Source: Tannerella serpentiformis (GTDB lineage: Bacteria > Bacteroidota > Bacteroidia > Bacteroidales > Tannerellaceae). Taken from it: DNA of 64,000 nt. Positions 1 through 7,710 of the stretch are shown one piece after another. Made by a program: the position numbers and the translations under genes. The stretch lies in the NCBI RefSeq assembly GCF_003033925.1, contig NZ_CP028365.1:2108001-2172000 (forward strand). Reading direction: 5' to 3'. The notes under the pieces are model-generated. The model saw only the letters and a program-made list of their open reading frames with translations. It did not search any database and had not been told where the DNA came from. The first letter of the stretch is position 1; the number at the start of each line of letters is the position of its first letter.

Positions 1-167
1 ATGTTGCCGTACACGGCCCGGAGTGGGTGGACGGCCGTGAGCCGCATCGCCACGTCGGCCGACCCGATGTCGCCCGCATGCCATATCTCATCACACTCGG
101 CGAAATACTCCGCATACTTCTCGTCCCACCAGCCGTGGGTGTCTGATATCAATCCGATCTTTTTCAT
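1..167 (-). CDS. YfcE/MJ0936-type metallophosphoesterase (3' part cut off by window edge)
   Basis: The minus strand from the ATG at 167 reads MKKIGLISDTHGWW and continues open to the window edge (55 codons seen). D9-x-H11 and the HAGD at residues 30-33 are the first two metal-binding blocks of calcineurin-like phosphoesterases, in the short single-domain YfcE/MJ0936 layout (families of about 150-180 residues). Those enzymes hydrolyse phosphodiesters with Mn or Ni. The remaining metal ligands lie outside the window. It is the last visible gene of a minus-strand run that starts with the ECF sigma factor at 1568, 32 bp after the HicB-like gene. Its substrate cannot be told from the sequence. Confidence 0.85.
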   Translation of the reverse strand, partial: MKKIGLISDTHGWWDEKYAEYFAECDEIWHAGDIGSADVAMRLTAVHPLRAVYGN

Positions 168-199
168 GGAGAGAGGCTGTCCGACTTACGCGTGTACGA

Positions 200-430
200 T
201 TAGGTGTAGATCTCGGCCGTGGCGTAATGGAAAGCCAACTCGTAGTCACCTAACAAGGCTGCGGGCGGCGGAGTGTCGAGTGATTCTTTTACCGTGGTGA
301 TGGCGTCGCGGATGCTCTGCTTCACTTCCGCCGCCGTGCGCCCCATGCCATAAATGCCGGGCACGTTTTCAGCATACGCTCCATATGTGCCGTCGTCGGC
401 ACGCTCAATGATGATACTTATTGTTCCCAT
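200..430 (-). CDS. HicB-like domain protein, orphan
   Basis: A 76-residue protein starting MGTISIIIERADDGTYGAYA. The N-terminal beta strands followed by a G-x-Y-A-x-x-V-P-G-x-Y-G-x-G segment and a helix (TAAEVKQSIRDAI) match the partially degraded RNase H fold of HicB antitoxins. I prefer the start at 430 because the open frame to 517 overlaps the upstream gene and does not look like the family. No HicA toxin (about 60 residues, with a catalytic His) is found beside it: the upstream neighbour is a membrane protein 13 bp away and the downstream one a phosphoesterase. It may be a solitary HicB-fold protein that is not part of a toxin pair. Confidence 0.75.
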   Translation of the reverse strand: MGTISIIIERADDGTYGAYAENVPGIYGMGRTAAEVKQSIRDAITTVKESLDTPPPAALLGDYELAFHYATAEIYT

Positions 431-443
431 GTCTTTTACTTTT

Positions 444-1067
444 TCATGGCTGCGAAGGTAGATCACCCTCGGTGAGCTCTTTGATTTGGCGGAGCACTTT
501 GTCGTCCATCCATTCATGCTCTTTGTAAATCAAACGCGAGAGAAAGAGGCTCAGACCAAAGGCTGCCGCGAAAAAGATCCATGTCGGAATAACTCGCAGA
601 CTGCTTACTCCGACGGCGTCATACGTAGCCCATAAAAAGAGCATGACGGAAGGTGGTAATCCCCAGAGAAAGACCTGCCGCCTGATCTTCTTGAGCAGAA
701 TAAGGCCGCGCGATACGCTAATCAGATCTTTCGTGAAGAGCTGCTTTGCTTTGATGTAGAGGATGAACTCAACCACCAGATTGAGAGCCATGAGGCCAAG
801 GGTGCAGCCAATTAATTGCAGGGATAAGGGCTTGTCCGCGCCTGAAACAAACGCGATATAGATGGCTAAGAGCAGATAGAGCGGTAGGGCAACAATCCCC
901 CATTTACTCGTCCGCTTACCCCACGCCTGATGTTTCCCCATCGACTCTCGGATGTGCCGATCGTCAACGAGCGGCTCGTTGCTTAGCTTGCGGTTCAGGA
1001 CGGCCCACTGTGCGCGCATTTCGTCCCATTCGTGCGCGGTGGTGGTTTCGTTATGTTTCGTTTCCAT
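444..1067 (-). CDS. four-helix membrane protein encoded with an ECF sigma factor
   Basis: A 207-residue protein with a charged N-terminal cytoplasmic stretch of about 50 residues, four hydrophobic segments (near residues 57-75, 83-105, 132-150, 160-180) and a charged C-terminal tail. It begins 15 bp after the stop of the sigma-factor gene, so the two are almost surely co-transcribed. Membrane proteins in this position are often found after sigma factors in Bacteroidota and may act as, or with, an anti-sigma factor, but no anti-sigma motif is visible here. Its function is unknown. The length and the sigma-membrane protein pairing are the only support. Confidence 0.85.
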   Translation of the reverse strand: METKHNETTTAHEWDEMRAQWAVLNRKLSNEPLVDDRHIRESMGKHQAWGKRTSKWGIVALPLYLLLAIYIAFVSGADKPLSLQLIGCTLGLMALNLVVEFILYIKAKQLFTKDLISVSRGLILLKKIRRQVFLWGLPPSVMLFLWATYDAVGVSSLRVIPTWIFFAAAFGLSLFLSRLIYKEHEWMDDKVLRQIKELTEGDLPSQP

Positions 1068-1082
1068 AGTTATTCCGGGTGA

Positions 1083-1568
1083 TTATTGATCGTTAGACAT
1101 GCGTTTGAGTTGTTCCTTGATGCGATAGAGTCGCACGGAGACGTTCTTGGTGCTGATACCGACCACTTGCCCGATCTCGTCGTAGCTCATGTTCTCGAGC
1201 CAGAGGAGCACGATGGCACGGTCGAAGGGTTGCAGGCGACTGATGCGGTCATGCAGTTGATTGACCTGGCGCGAGTCCTCGTCGCGATCTTCAAAGAGGT
1301 TGATGTCCATCGACAGCGGCAGGGCCGAGGGTCGCGACTTCTTCTTTCGGTCGTACGAGATACAGACATTGAGGCTCAGGCGATAGATCCATGTGCGCAT
1401 CTGGCTGCGTTCCTCGAACGTCGCCAGCCCTTTCCACATGCGGATCAGCACCTCTTGAAAGAGGTCGGCCACCTCATCCTCGTCCGCCGAGAACATGTAG
1501 CATACGCTGTATATCGTGCGCTTATGCTCATGGACGAGCTTCGTGAATGCTTGTTCGGATACTTTCAT
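1083..1568 (-). CDS. ECF-type RNA polymerase sigma factor
   Basis: A 161-residue sigma-70 family protein with only regions 2 and 4. Region 2 lies near residues 10-75 (DLFQEVLIRMWKGLATFEE, then W-I-Y-R-L-S-L-N-V for promoter melting). Region 4 lies near 105-155 (LENMSYDEIGQVVGIS followed by V-S-V-R-L-Y-R-I-K), the helix-turn-helix that reads the -35 element. It heads a minus-strand operon with the membrane protein at 444-1067. The promoter at 1590-1623 has a CGTCTAA-type element shared with the gene upstream, which suggests autoregulation. Confidence 0.95.
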   Translation of the reverse strand: MKVSEQAFTKLVHEHKRTIYSVCYMFSADEDEVADLFQEVLIRMWKGLATFEERSQMRTWIYRLSLNVCISYDRKKKSRPSALPLSMDINLFEDRDEDSRQVNQLHDRISRLQPFDRAIVLLWLENMSYDEIGQVVGISTKNVSVRLYRIKEQLKRMSNDQ

Positions 1569-1589
1569 TTCTCTCTTGAGGGTTGTTTA

Positions 1590-1623
1590 CCCATTAGACG
1601 CACCCCACGTGGGGAAAACTACA
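1590..1623 (-). promoter_or_regulatory. ECF-type promoter of the sigma-factor operon
   Basis: On the minus strand this reads TGTAG-TTTTCC, about ten variable bases, then GCGTCTAATGGGT, ending 22 bp before the sigma-factor ATG. The same two blocks with nearly the same spacing occur in front of the gene at 1725-2219. A CGTCTA-like -10 box is typical of ECF promoters in general. That this sigma factor reads its own promoter is inferred from the shared motif. Confidence 0.65.
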
Positions 1624-1629
1624 AGGGGC

Positions 1630-1691
1630 GAAGAAAAAAAATGCAGCGCGGGGAGCGCAAGACCTTATAAAGGTTTCTGCGCCCCCCGCTT
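1630..1691 (-). terminator. intrinsic terminator after the 1725-2219 gene
   Basis: Read on the minus strand, a GC-rich stem (GCGGGG...GCGCA pairing with TGCGC...CCCCGC) encloses an inner ACCTTTATAAGGT palindrome and is followed by TGCA and a run of eight T. It separates the upstream gene from the sigma-factor promoter. Confidence 0.75.
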
Positions 1692-1724
1692 CTCATAGGT
1701 GCTCTGGGGATGACTGCCCTGCGA

Positions 1725-2219
1725 TCACTCCTTCTCGGCGTTCGGCTCCGTTTGATCGATGATCGAGCGGCCCTTCGACTTCACGCCGCCCTTGTTGCCC
1801 TGATGACTGGGCGTGGGGGGCGTCACCTGTCCCTCGTTGAAGATGTTTTGCTCCTCGATGACGAATCGGTTCCGCTGGCGAATGTTGTCGTTCGACTCGG
1901 GCAGCGACGGGTGCTGCCTCTCCGTGTGTTCCGACCGGGTGTTGGGGTAATAAGGCTCGGGCAGGTCGTCCTTGCTGCACGACGAGAGCGTGGCGAGCAG
2001 CATCAGCGTTGCGCAAACGGCCGGCACACGCAGCGCCTGCAGTCGCTGCCACCCGTACGCCGCCGCCCCCACGAAGGGCACAGCCAGGATCATCGCCGCC
2101 ATTCCCATCCGATAGCTCGCGCGGCGTCCGCGGGCATGCTTCATCAAATCAATCATCGCTACGGCATCCATTGCCAACATCATCGACCATACGGCCGGGG
2201 TCCAAACTTGTGTTTCCAT
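1725..2219 (-). CDS. membrane-anchored hypothetical protein with internal lipobox-like motif
   Basis: A 164-residue protein from METQVWTPAVW. Two hydrophobic stretches (about residues 8-25 and 38-55) precede a third, VPAVCATLMLLATLSSC, that ends like a lipoprotein signal (LSSC-SKDD). A polar, Pro/Gln/Asn-rich tail of about 80 residues follows and should lie outside the membrane. The lipobox is internal (Cys near residue 82), so either the protein has three membrane segments or a shorter lipoprotein is made from an internal start; no good internal ATG is seen. It shares an ECF-like promoter motif with the sigma factor downstream. I do not recognise the family. Confidence 0.6.
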   Translation of the reverse strand: METQVWTPAVWSMMLAMDAVAMIDLMKHARGRRASYRMGMAAMILAVPFVGAAAYGWQRLQALRVPAVCATLMLLATLSSCSKDDLPEPYYPNTRSEHTERQHPSLPESNDNIRQRNRFVIEEQNIFNEGQVTPPTPSHQGNKGGVKSKGRSIIDQTEPNAEKE

Positions 2220-2280
2220 CTTACTTGTCTTTTTGTTTTTGAATGAATTGTATGTCTTATCTCTTTGTTTTCTGTCGTTA

Positions 2281-2318
2281 CACCCGTTAGACGCAGCCCT
2301 ATCAGGAAAAGCTACACA
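2281..2318 (-). promoter_or_regulatory. second ECF-type promoter, same motif as at 1590-1623
   Basis: Minus-strand blocks TGTAGCTTTTCC and GCGTCTAACGGGT are separated by about nine bases, about 60 bp upstream of the ATG at 2219. The near identity to the sigma-factor promoter marks the two transcription units as likely members of one regulon. Confidence 0.6.
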
Positions 2319-2464
2319 TCCGGGGTGTTTTTTTTGACACCGCAAAGATGAAGTGGCTCCAGAAGCCGCATGGTTAGCCGTCAGTTAGTCTATGTTACGG
2401 GAATGTTAGAAGTGATTTTGGGCCTTTCCGACCCCTCGGGCGGCTCAAAACGGGTGGCGGAGCT

Positions 2465-2622
2465 TTCCGAGGCCTCGGAAGGCGTCAGGGACGCCGGCCA
2501 AGCTTGCCGGGTACCAGGCTAAGTTCCCTGCCCCGGAAGGGGCCGTCAGGGACGTCGGCCAAGTTTGCCGGGTACCAGGAAAACTTCGCAGGCGGCCGCA
2601 GCCGCCCCGAGGCCTCGGAAGG
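2465..2622. repeat. short GC-rich imperfect repeats and palindromes
   Basis: The palindrome TTCCGAGGCCTCGGAA at 2465-2480 recurs almost intact at about 2605-2620. Between them a block of about 30 bp (GTCAGGGACG, then GGCCAAG, then TTGCCGGGTACCAGG) occurs twice, 61 bp apart. There is no convincing gene. The block lies just upstream of the first 42-bp array and may be a worn relative of such an array, but its spacing is not 42 bp. Confidence 0.7.
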
Positions 2623-2656
2623 CGTTCCAACAAGTGGCGGAAGTCTGTATCGACCT

Positions 2657-3134
2657 CAGGGCAACCGCATCAAATCAAAACCACGCGTCTGAGAGATCTC
2701 TGTACCCCTACGGAGATCTCCCGGACTGGTGTTTTTGATCTCCGTACCCCTACGGAGATCTCTCGGACAAGTGTTTTTGATCTCCGTACCCCTACGGAGA
2801 TCTCTCGGACTGGTGTTTTTGATCTCCGTACCCCTACGGAGATCTCTCGGACAAGTGTTTTTGATCTCCGTACCCCTACGGAGATCTCTCGGACAAGTGT
2901 TTTTGATCTCCGTACCCCTACGGAGATCTCTCGGACAAGTGTTTTTGATCTCCGTACCCCTACGGAGATCTCCCGGACTGGTGGTTTTGATCTCCGTACC
3001 CCTACGGAGATCTCTCGGACAAGTGTTTTTGATCTCCGTACCCCTACGGAGATCTATCGGACTGGTGGTTTTGATCACCGTACCCCTACGGAGATCTATC
3101 GGACTGGTGGTTTTGATTTGATGCGGTTGCCCTG
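2657..3134. repeat. 42-bp tandem array A (10 units) bounded by 28-bp inverted repeats
   Basis: Ten units begin at 2695 and every 42 bp after (2737, 2779 ... 3073). Each contains GATCTCCGTA-CCCC-TACGGAGATC, a hairpin with 10-bp arms and a CCCC loop, then a less conserved 18-bp part (tctcggacaagtgttttt or variants). A perfect 28-bp inverted repeat flanks the array: 2657-2684 (starting CAGGGCAACCGCATC) and its reverse complement at 3107-3134. The core CCGTACCCCTACGG and part of the flank recur in the array near 58.9 kb. The array fills the divergent gap between the genes at 1725-2219 and 3215-4573. Confidence 0.97.
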
Positions 3135-3214
3135 GCATCGACCTGTGCCCCGCTGCCGCCGCTGAGGATTTGCCCTATTTTTACCCCCACTTAAAACCAA
3201 CACATAAATACCTT

Positions 3215-4573
3215 ATGAGTACGATCAAAGAGTATATCAAAGAGAACGAGCCACGCTTCGTCGAGGAGTGGTTCAGCCTGTTACGCATCCCGTCCGTCAG
3301 CTCGCAGACGGAGCACAAGGCCGACATGGGCCGCTGCGCCGAACGTTGGCGCGAACTGTTGTTATCGTCCGGAGCCGACCGCGCCGAGGTGATGCCCACC
3401 GGCGGCAATCCGGTGGTCTACGCCGAGCGCATCGTCTCGCCCGACCTGCCCACGGTGCTCGTCTATGGGCATTACGACGTCATGCCCGCCGAGCCGTTAG
3501 AGCTTTGGCAGAGCGAGCCGTTCGAACCCACCATTCGCGACGGACGCGTCTATGCCCGCGGCGCCGACGACGACAAGGGCCAGGCCATGATCCAGGCCAA
3601 GGGCTTCGAGACGGCCCTGCGCGCGGGCGCGGTGCATTGCAACGTGAAGTTCATCCTCGAGGGCGAGGAGGAGGTCGGGTCGGAATCGCTCATCGCCTTC
3701 TGCAAGACGCATGGCGAGCTGCTCCGGGCGGACGTGATCCTCGTCTCGGACACCAGCATGGTGAGCGCCGAGACGCCCTCGCTGACCACGGGCCTGCGCG
3801 GGCTGTCGTACTGGGAGATCGAAGTGACCGGCCCCAACCGCGACCTGCATTCGGGCCACTTCGGCGGCGCCGTGGCCAACCCGATCAATGCGCTCTGCAA
3901 GCTCATCGCCAGCCTGACGGACGCGGACGGACGCATCACCCTGCCGCATTTCTATGACGATGTAGTCGAGCTGACTCCGGACGAAAAGGCGATGATCGCC
4001 CGCGTGCCCTTCGACGAGGCGGCCTACAAGCGGGCCATCGACGTCGACGAGGTGTTCGGCGAGAAGGGCTACTCCACGCTGGAGCGCAACAGCTGTCGGC
4101 CGTCGTTCGACGTCTGCGGCATCTGGGGCGGCTACACGGGCGAGGGCTCGAAGACGGTCCTGCCGTCGAAGGCTTACGCCAAGCTGTCGTGCCGCCTCGT
4201 GCCGCATCAGGATCCGGAGCGCATCACGCGCATGATGATCGATTACCTGCAAGCGGCTGCCCCGACGGGCGTCCGGGTGAAGGTCGACTTCAAGCACAGC
4301 GGCGAGCCGTACGTCTGCCCCATCGATCTGCCGGCTTACAAGGCCGCCGAGGCTGGTTTCACGATCGCCTTCGGCAAGCAGCCCTTGGTCGTGCGCCGTG
4401 GCGGCAGCATCCCCGTCATCCCCGCGTTTGAAAAGATCCTCGGCCTGAAGACGGTCCTCATGGGCTTCGGTCTGGAGCGCAACGCCATCCACTCGCCCAA
4501 CGAGAGCTTTGGCCTCGACATGTTCCGCATCGGCATCGAGGCCGTGGCCGAGTTCTACAACCACTATAAGTAG
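3215..4573 (+). CDS. M20 family metallopeptidase (dipeptidase)
   Basis: A 452-residue M20/ArgE-type di-zinc peptidase, probably a cytosolic dipeptidase cleaving peptides taken up by an amino-acid-fermenting cell. Zinc ligands and catalytic residues are visible: H86 in YGHYDVMP, the D-D-D at 118-120 in RGADDDKGQ, the general base in EGEEEVGSE at 149-157, an Asp in VSDTSM, and the C-terminal His in NAIHSPNE. The dimerisation lid domain lies between them. I chose the start at 3215 (MSTIKEYIKE) because it matches family N-termini; the longer open frame reads out of upstream non-coding DNA. The amidohydrolase gene follows 10 bp later, so they form an operon. Confidence 0.95.
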   Translation: MSTIKEYIKENEPRFVEEWFSLLRIPSVSSQTEHKADMGRCAERWRELLLSSGADRAEVMPTGGNPVVYAERIVSPDLPTVLVYGHYDVMPAEPLELWQSEPFEPTIRDGRVYARGADDDKGQAMIQAKGFETALRAGAVHCNVKFILEGEEEVGSESLIAFCKTHGELLRADVILVSDTSMVSAETPSLTTGLRGLSYWEIEVTGPNRDLHSGHFGGAVANPINALCKLIASLTDADGRITLPHFYDDVVELTPDEKAMIARVPFDEAAYKRAIDVDEVFGEKGYSTLERNSCRPSFDVCGIWGGYTGEGSKTVLPSKAYAKLSCRLVPHQDPERITRMMIDYLQAAAPTGVRVKVDFKHSGEPYVCPIDLPAYKAAEAGFTIAFGKQPLVVRRGGSIPVIPAFEKILGLKTVLMGFGLERNAIHSPNESFGLDMFRIGIEAVAEFYNHYK

Positions 4574-4583
4574 CCCCCGAGGT

Positions 4584-5861
4584 ATGAGCAGCATACTGAT
4601 CCGGTCCGTCGAATGGCAAGGTCGTCCGACGGACCTTTTTATAGAAGGCAACACCATCGCACGCATTGCCGAGACGATCGACGCCCCCGAGGCGGACACC
4701 GTGATCGACGGCCGCGGCAAGGCCCTTATCCCCGGACTCATCAACGCCCACACGCACGCGGCCATGACGCTCTTCCGCGGCTACGGCGACGACATGCCGC
4801 TCATGCAGTGGCTCGAGCAGGCCATCTGGCCCAACGAGGCGAAGCTGACGCACGAGGACGTCTATTGGGGCGCCAAGCTGGCCTGCGTGGAGATGCTCCG
4901 TAGCGGTACGACGACCTTCTTCGACATGTATCACAAGCTCGACGCCACGGCCGAGGCTGTCCAAGAGATGGGGCTCCGTGCCGTGCTCTGCGAGGCCTGT
5001 TTCGATCACTTCCGACCCGAAGAGGCCGAACGCAGCCGCCGCCACATCACGCGTCGCTACGCCACACCTCCGCCCTATGGCCCACGCGTCCGCTACGCCC
5101 TCGGCCCGCATGCCATCTACACCGTCTCCGGCGAACTGCTGCAATGGTCGGCCGACTTTGCCCGGGATCACGACACCCTCATCCACCTCCATCTGGCCGA
5201 GACGACCGTCGAGACCGAGCAATGCCTTGCGCGCTTCGGGCAGACGCCCGTTCGCTACCTGCACCGTTTGGGCATCCTCTCCCCGCGACTTGTCATCGCA
5301 CACGGCCTCTACGTCGACGGGGAGGAGATCCGCATCCTGGCCGACCACGGTGTCAAGGTGGTGCACAACCCGGCGTCGAACATGAAGCTGGCCTCCGGCT
5401 ATCGCTTCCACTTCGACGAGATGCGCGCCGCAGGCATCACCGTCGGGTTAGGCACGGATGGCTGTGCCTCGTCGAACAACCTCGATATGGTCGAGGCCAT
5501 GAAGCTGGCGTCACTGCTCGGCAAGTCGTGGCGTGGCGATCCCGAGGCCGTCACGTGCGACGCCATCTTTCACGCCGCCACGGCTGCCGGTGCCGACATC
5601 CTTGGCCTCCGCGCCGGTCGCATTGCCGAGGGCTACTTGGCCGACCTCTGCCTCATCGATCTCCGCCAGCCCGCCTTCGCCCCGAACCACAACTTCATCT
5701 CGAACCTCGTCTACGCCGCCAACGGCAGCTGCGTGGATACGGTCATCTGCGACGGTCGCGTGCTGATGCGCGACAAGCATGTGCCGGGCGAGGAGGAGAT
5801 CATGGAGCGCGCCTCACGTGCGGCCTACGATCTGGTGCGCCGAGGTGGGAAGCAGGCGTAA
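4584..5861 (+). CDS. mtaD: amidohydrolase, MtaD/SsnA-type (methylthioadenosine/S-adenosylhomocysteine deaminase-like)
   Basis: A 425-residue TIM-barrel deaminase. N-A-H56-T-H58 is the HxH metal site; further ligands are the His in HLHLAET, the His in AHGLY, and the Asp of GLGTDGCASSNNLDM. The family deaminates 5'-methylthioadenosine, S-adenosylhomocysteine or related purines; the exact substrate is inferred from overall resemblance. The start at 4584 gives MSSILIRSVEW, a beta-sandwich strand typical of amidohydrolases. It follows the M20 gene by 10 bp and is followed by a strong bidirectional terminator. Confidence 0.88.
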   Translation: MSSILIRSVEWQGRPTDLFIEGNTIARIAETIDAPEADTVIDGRGKALIPGLINAHTHAAMTLFRGYGDDMPLMQWLEQAIWPNEAKLTHEDVYWGAKLACVEMLRSGTTTFFDMYHKLDATAEAVQEMGLRAVLCEACFDHFRPEEAERSRRHITRRYATPPPYGPRVRYALGPHAIYTVSGELLQWSADFARDHDTLIHLHLAETTVETEQCLARFGQTPVRYLHRLGILSPRLVIAHGLYVDGEEIRILADHGVKVVHNPASNMKLASGYRFHFDEMRAAGITVGLGTDGCASSNNLDMVEAMKLASLLGKSWRGDPEAVTCDAIFHAATAAGADILGLRAGRIAEGYLADLCLIDLRQPAFAPNHNFISNLVYAANGSCVDTVICDGRVLMRDKHVPGEEEIMERASRAAYDLVRRGGKQA

Positions 5862-5877
5862 CCTGCCCCTATTCCCC

Positions 5878-5937
5878 CAAAAAAGAAGGACCGGAAGCGC
5901 GGCGATTGTTTGCGCTTCCGGTCCTGTTGTTTTCCGG
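5878..5937. terminator. bidirectional terminator between mtaD and secG
   Basis: The 13-bp perfect stem GGACCGGAAGCGC (5888-5900) pairs with 5912-5924. An A-run on the left and T-rich sequence on the right let it serve both converging genes. Confidence 0.88.
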
Positions 5938-5957
5938 TCTGTGGCCTCTCGGGCGAG

Positions 5958-6365
5958 TTACTTAGCCGGGGCCTCTTGTTGCTGTTGAGCAGGCTGTTGC
6001 TCGGCGGGCTGCTGTTCGGCCGACTGTTGTGGTTGCTGCTGCGAGCCAAAGTCGGGGCCTGTGGCGTTCGGATCTACGGGCACAGCGTCGTTCACCTGCT
6101 GCTGGATCTCGGACTCCTGTTCGTTCTTCTGCTGGGCATCGCCTTTGGGGATAAACGAAGCGATGAGGATGCTCAGCACGACTACACTGCCGGCCAGCCC
6201 CCAAGTAGCCTTCTCGAGGAAGTCGGTCGTCTTGCGGACGCCCATGATCTGGTTCGACGAGGAGAATCCGGAGGCTAATCCTCCGCCTTTCGAGTTTTGC
6301 ACCAGCACGATCAGAATAAGGAAGATCGATGCCAGGAAAATCAAGATGGATAAAAATACGTACAT
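5958..6365 (-). CDS. secG: preprotein translocase subunit SecG
   Basis: A 135-residue protein. The first 75 residues are a standard SecG: a transmembrane helix from MYVFLSILIFLASIFLILIV, the cytoplasmic loop LVQNSKGGGLASGFSSSNQIMG with the family's G-G-G-L-x-x-x-F pattern, and a second helix. It is an accessory inner-membrane subunit of SecYEG that aids SecA-driven export. The C-terminal 50-60 residues are almost only Gln, Pro, Glu and Ala, a low-complexity tail longer than in most SecG proteins. It is the last gene of the cluster sigma-54 activator, lptE, TPR protein, secG. Confidence 0.95.
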   Translation of the reverse strand: MYVFLSILIFLASIFLILIVLVQNSKGGGLASGFSSSNQIMGVRKTTDFLEKATWGLAGSVVVLSILIASFIPKGDAQQKNEQESEIQQQVNDAVPVDPNATGPDFGSQQQPQQSAEQQPAEQQPAQQQQEAPAK

Positions 6366-6463
6366 GCGATTCTATTGTTTTGAAATGAATAATCGGTGAG
6401 GGTCTCTTTTTCGGGCGGCAAAATAAATGTAAGAAAGCGGGGCAGGCAACAGTCGTCCATGTC

Positions 6464-7159
6464 TCAGCCCTGTTTGCTGTGCTCGACCAGCTTCTCTAAG
6501 AAGCGGATCTGATCCTCGAAGTAGATGTTCTTCTCCGGGTGCTTCTCGCTGAGGCTGCGGATGATCTCCAGCGCCTTGGCGTAACGCTTCTGGCGGATGT
6601 AGACGTGCGCCAGCGTCTCGGTGAAGAAGGAGCTGTCCGCCGCTTGCTCGGTCGGCTTGGGGGCGGGAGCGGGCGACGTCGGCTCGCTGACGGCGCGTTG
6701 CAGGCGACGCTTGTCGAGGCGTTCGCTGCCGTGCGCAATGAAGGAGTCGATGAGGTCTTGGTGGCGCATCTTAGGCTCGGCGACAGGTTCGGCGGGCGGC
6801 TCCGTGTCGGTGTCGACGGTGAGCCAACGCAGATAGTCGGTCGAGGCGGAGGAGTCGAAGGCGCCGTGGGCCTCGTCCGTTGTGGGACGGCGTGCGGGGG
6901 CGGCGTCGGCCGTGTCCTTGAGACGGGCCTCGTCCTGGAGCAGCAGGAAGAGGCGTGCGCGGTCGGGCACACCGACGGCCAAGCGCTCCAGCTCGCCCTT
7001 GAGTCGGAGGTCACCCGTGAGGGCGAGGTTCTTGAGGTAAAGCATCCGCGCTGCATGGAAGCAGGGGAAAGCCTCCACGATCCGTGCCAGCTCGGGCAGT
7101 GTGGCAGCCGTGAGCCGTGCGGGGCGGTCGATGTAGCGATAGAATTCTTCGCGGGTCAT
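6464..7159 (-). CDS. TPR-like protein of the lptE-secG cluster
   Basis: A 231-residue cytoplasmic protein without a signal peptide. The N-terminal half is helical (MTREEFYRYIDRPARLT, then an R-L-F-L-L-L-Q-D-E pattern). An Ala/Pro-rich linker follows, and the C-terminal 50 residues (TETLAHVYIRQKRYAKALEIIRSLS) form a clear tetratricopeptide unit. It sits between lptE (11 bp upstream) and secG. This order is conserved in Bacteroidales to my knowledge, but the protein's role is not established; a link to envelope assembly is guesswork from position. Confidence 0.85.
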   Translation of the reverse strand: MTREEFYRYIDRPARLTAATLPELARIVEAFPCFHAARMLYLKNLALTGDLRLKGELERLAVGVPDRARLFLLLQDEARLKDTADAAPARRPTTDEAHGAFDSSASTDYLRWLTVDTDTEPPAEPVAEPKMRHQDLIDSFIAHGSERLDKRRLQRAVSEPTSPAPAPKPTEQAADSSFFTETLAHVYIRQKRYAKALEIIRSLSEKHPEKNIYFEDQIRFLEKLVEHSKQG

Positions 7160-7170
7160 GGGGGGGAGGG

Positions 7171-7710
7171 TTACCAGTCGGCTACGGTGGCGTTGTAGAT
7201 CTGATTGACGAGGTCGTCGATGATCTCGCGACAGAGCTGCTCCTGCACCTGATCGATGGTGCGTGAGTTCTCAAACTCCTTGTACGACGAGAAGGTCTGC
7301 TCGAAATCCTTATCGGGATTCACGCGGTTCGTGTAGCGCACGCGGACGGTGACGGTCAGGCGGGTCAGGGCGGCCAAGGCCTTGTTGCCATCGTCACGCA
7401 CGGCCTGCGGCGTCAGCTCGTAGCCCGTGATCTCACCCTCGAGATCTAGCGTACCGTTCTCGCGCAGCATTTGCAGCTTGGTCTGTCGGACGAACTTGTC
7501 CTTGAGCTCGTCCGTGAAGCGTTGTGCCAGCGGACCGTAGACGAGGGGCGCCATGTTGGGGAAGTCCTTGATGGAGATGGAGCGCACCTGCGTATAGTCA
7601 ATCGACGTGCCACTAAACTGATACGAGATGGAGCAGCCGCCCAGCAGGATCACCCCCACGACGGCCGCCAGTATCTTATATATACGGCGAAGCTTAGTCC
7701 AGTAGTCCAT
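7171..7710 (-). CDS. lptE: LptE-family LPS-assembly lipoprotein
   Basis: A 179-residue lipoprotein whose signal peptide ends in the lipobox L-L-G-G-C (Cys near residue 26), followed by SISYQFSGTSIDYTQVRSISI, typical of Bacteroidota LptE. It would sit in the outer membrane as a plug and partner of LptD, inserting LPS at the cell surface. The start at 7710 (MDYWTKLRR) puts a proper signal sequence first. It overlaps the 3' end of the sigma-54 activator by 17 bp, so the two are translationally linked. The longer open frame upstream is the activator gene read in another frame. Confidence 0.88.
   Translation of the reverse strand: MDYWTKLRRIYKILAAVVGVILLGGCSISYQFSGTSIDYTQVRSISIKDFPNMAPLVYGPLAQRFTDELKDKFVRQTKLQMLRENGTLDLEGEITGYELTPQAVRDDGNKALAALTRLTVTVRVRYTNRVNPDKDFEQTFSSYKEFENSRTIDQVQEQLCREIIDDLVNQIYNATVADW

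Noticed and set aside
1-300. Plus-strand open frame at the left edge
   Set aside because: It is the complement of the metallophosphoesterase gene, whose D-x-H and GD motifs are clear on the minus strand.
200-1067. A HicAB toxin-antitoxin pair
   Set aside because: Only the HicB-like half is present; neither neighbour resembles HicA.
2465-2622. An eleventh 42-bp array
   Set aside because: The repeats recur at 61 and 140 bp and the palindromes at 37-40 bp, so the period does not fit. It may be a decayed relative, but this cannot be shown.
2656-3138. Long open frames on both strands made of 14-residue repeats through the arrays (also at 22.3-22.8, 36.4-37.5, 42.4-43.1, 47.0-48.2 and 58.6-59.1 kb)
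   Set aside because: 42 is a multiple of three, so any frame without a stop in one unit stays open through the whole array on either strand. Frames on both strands are open at once, have no proper start context, and run into neighbouring genes in the wrong frame.
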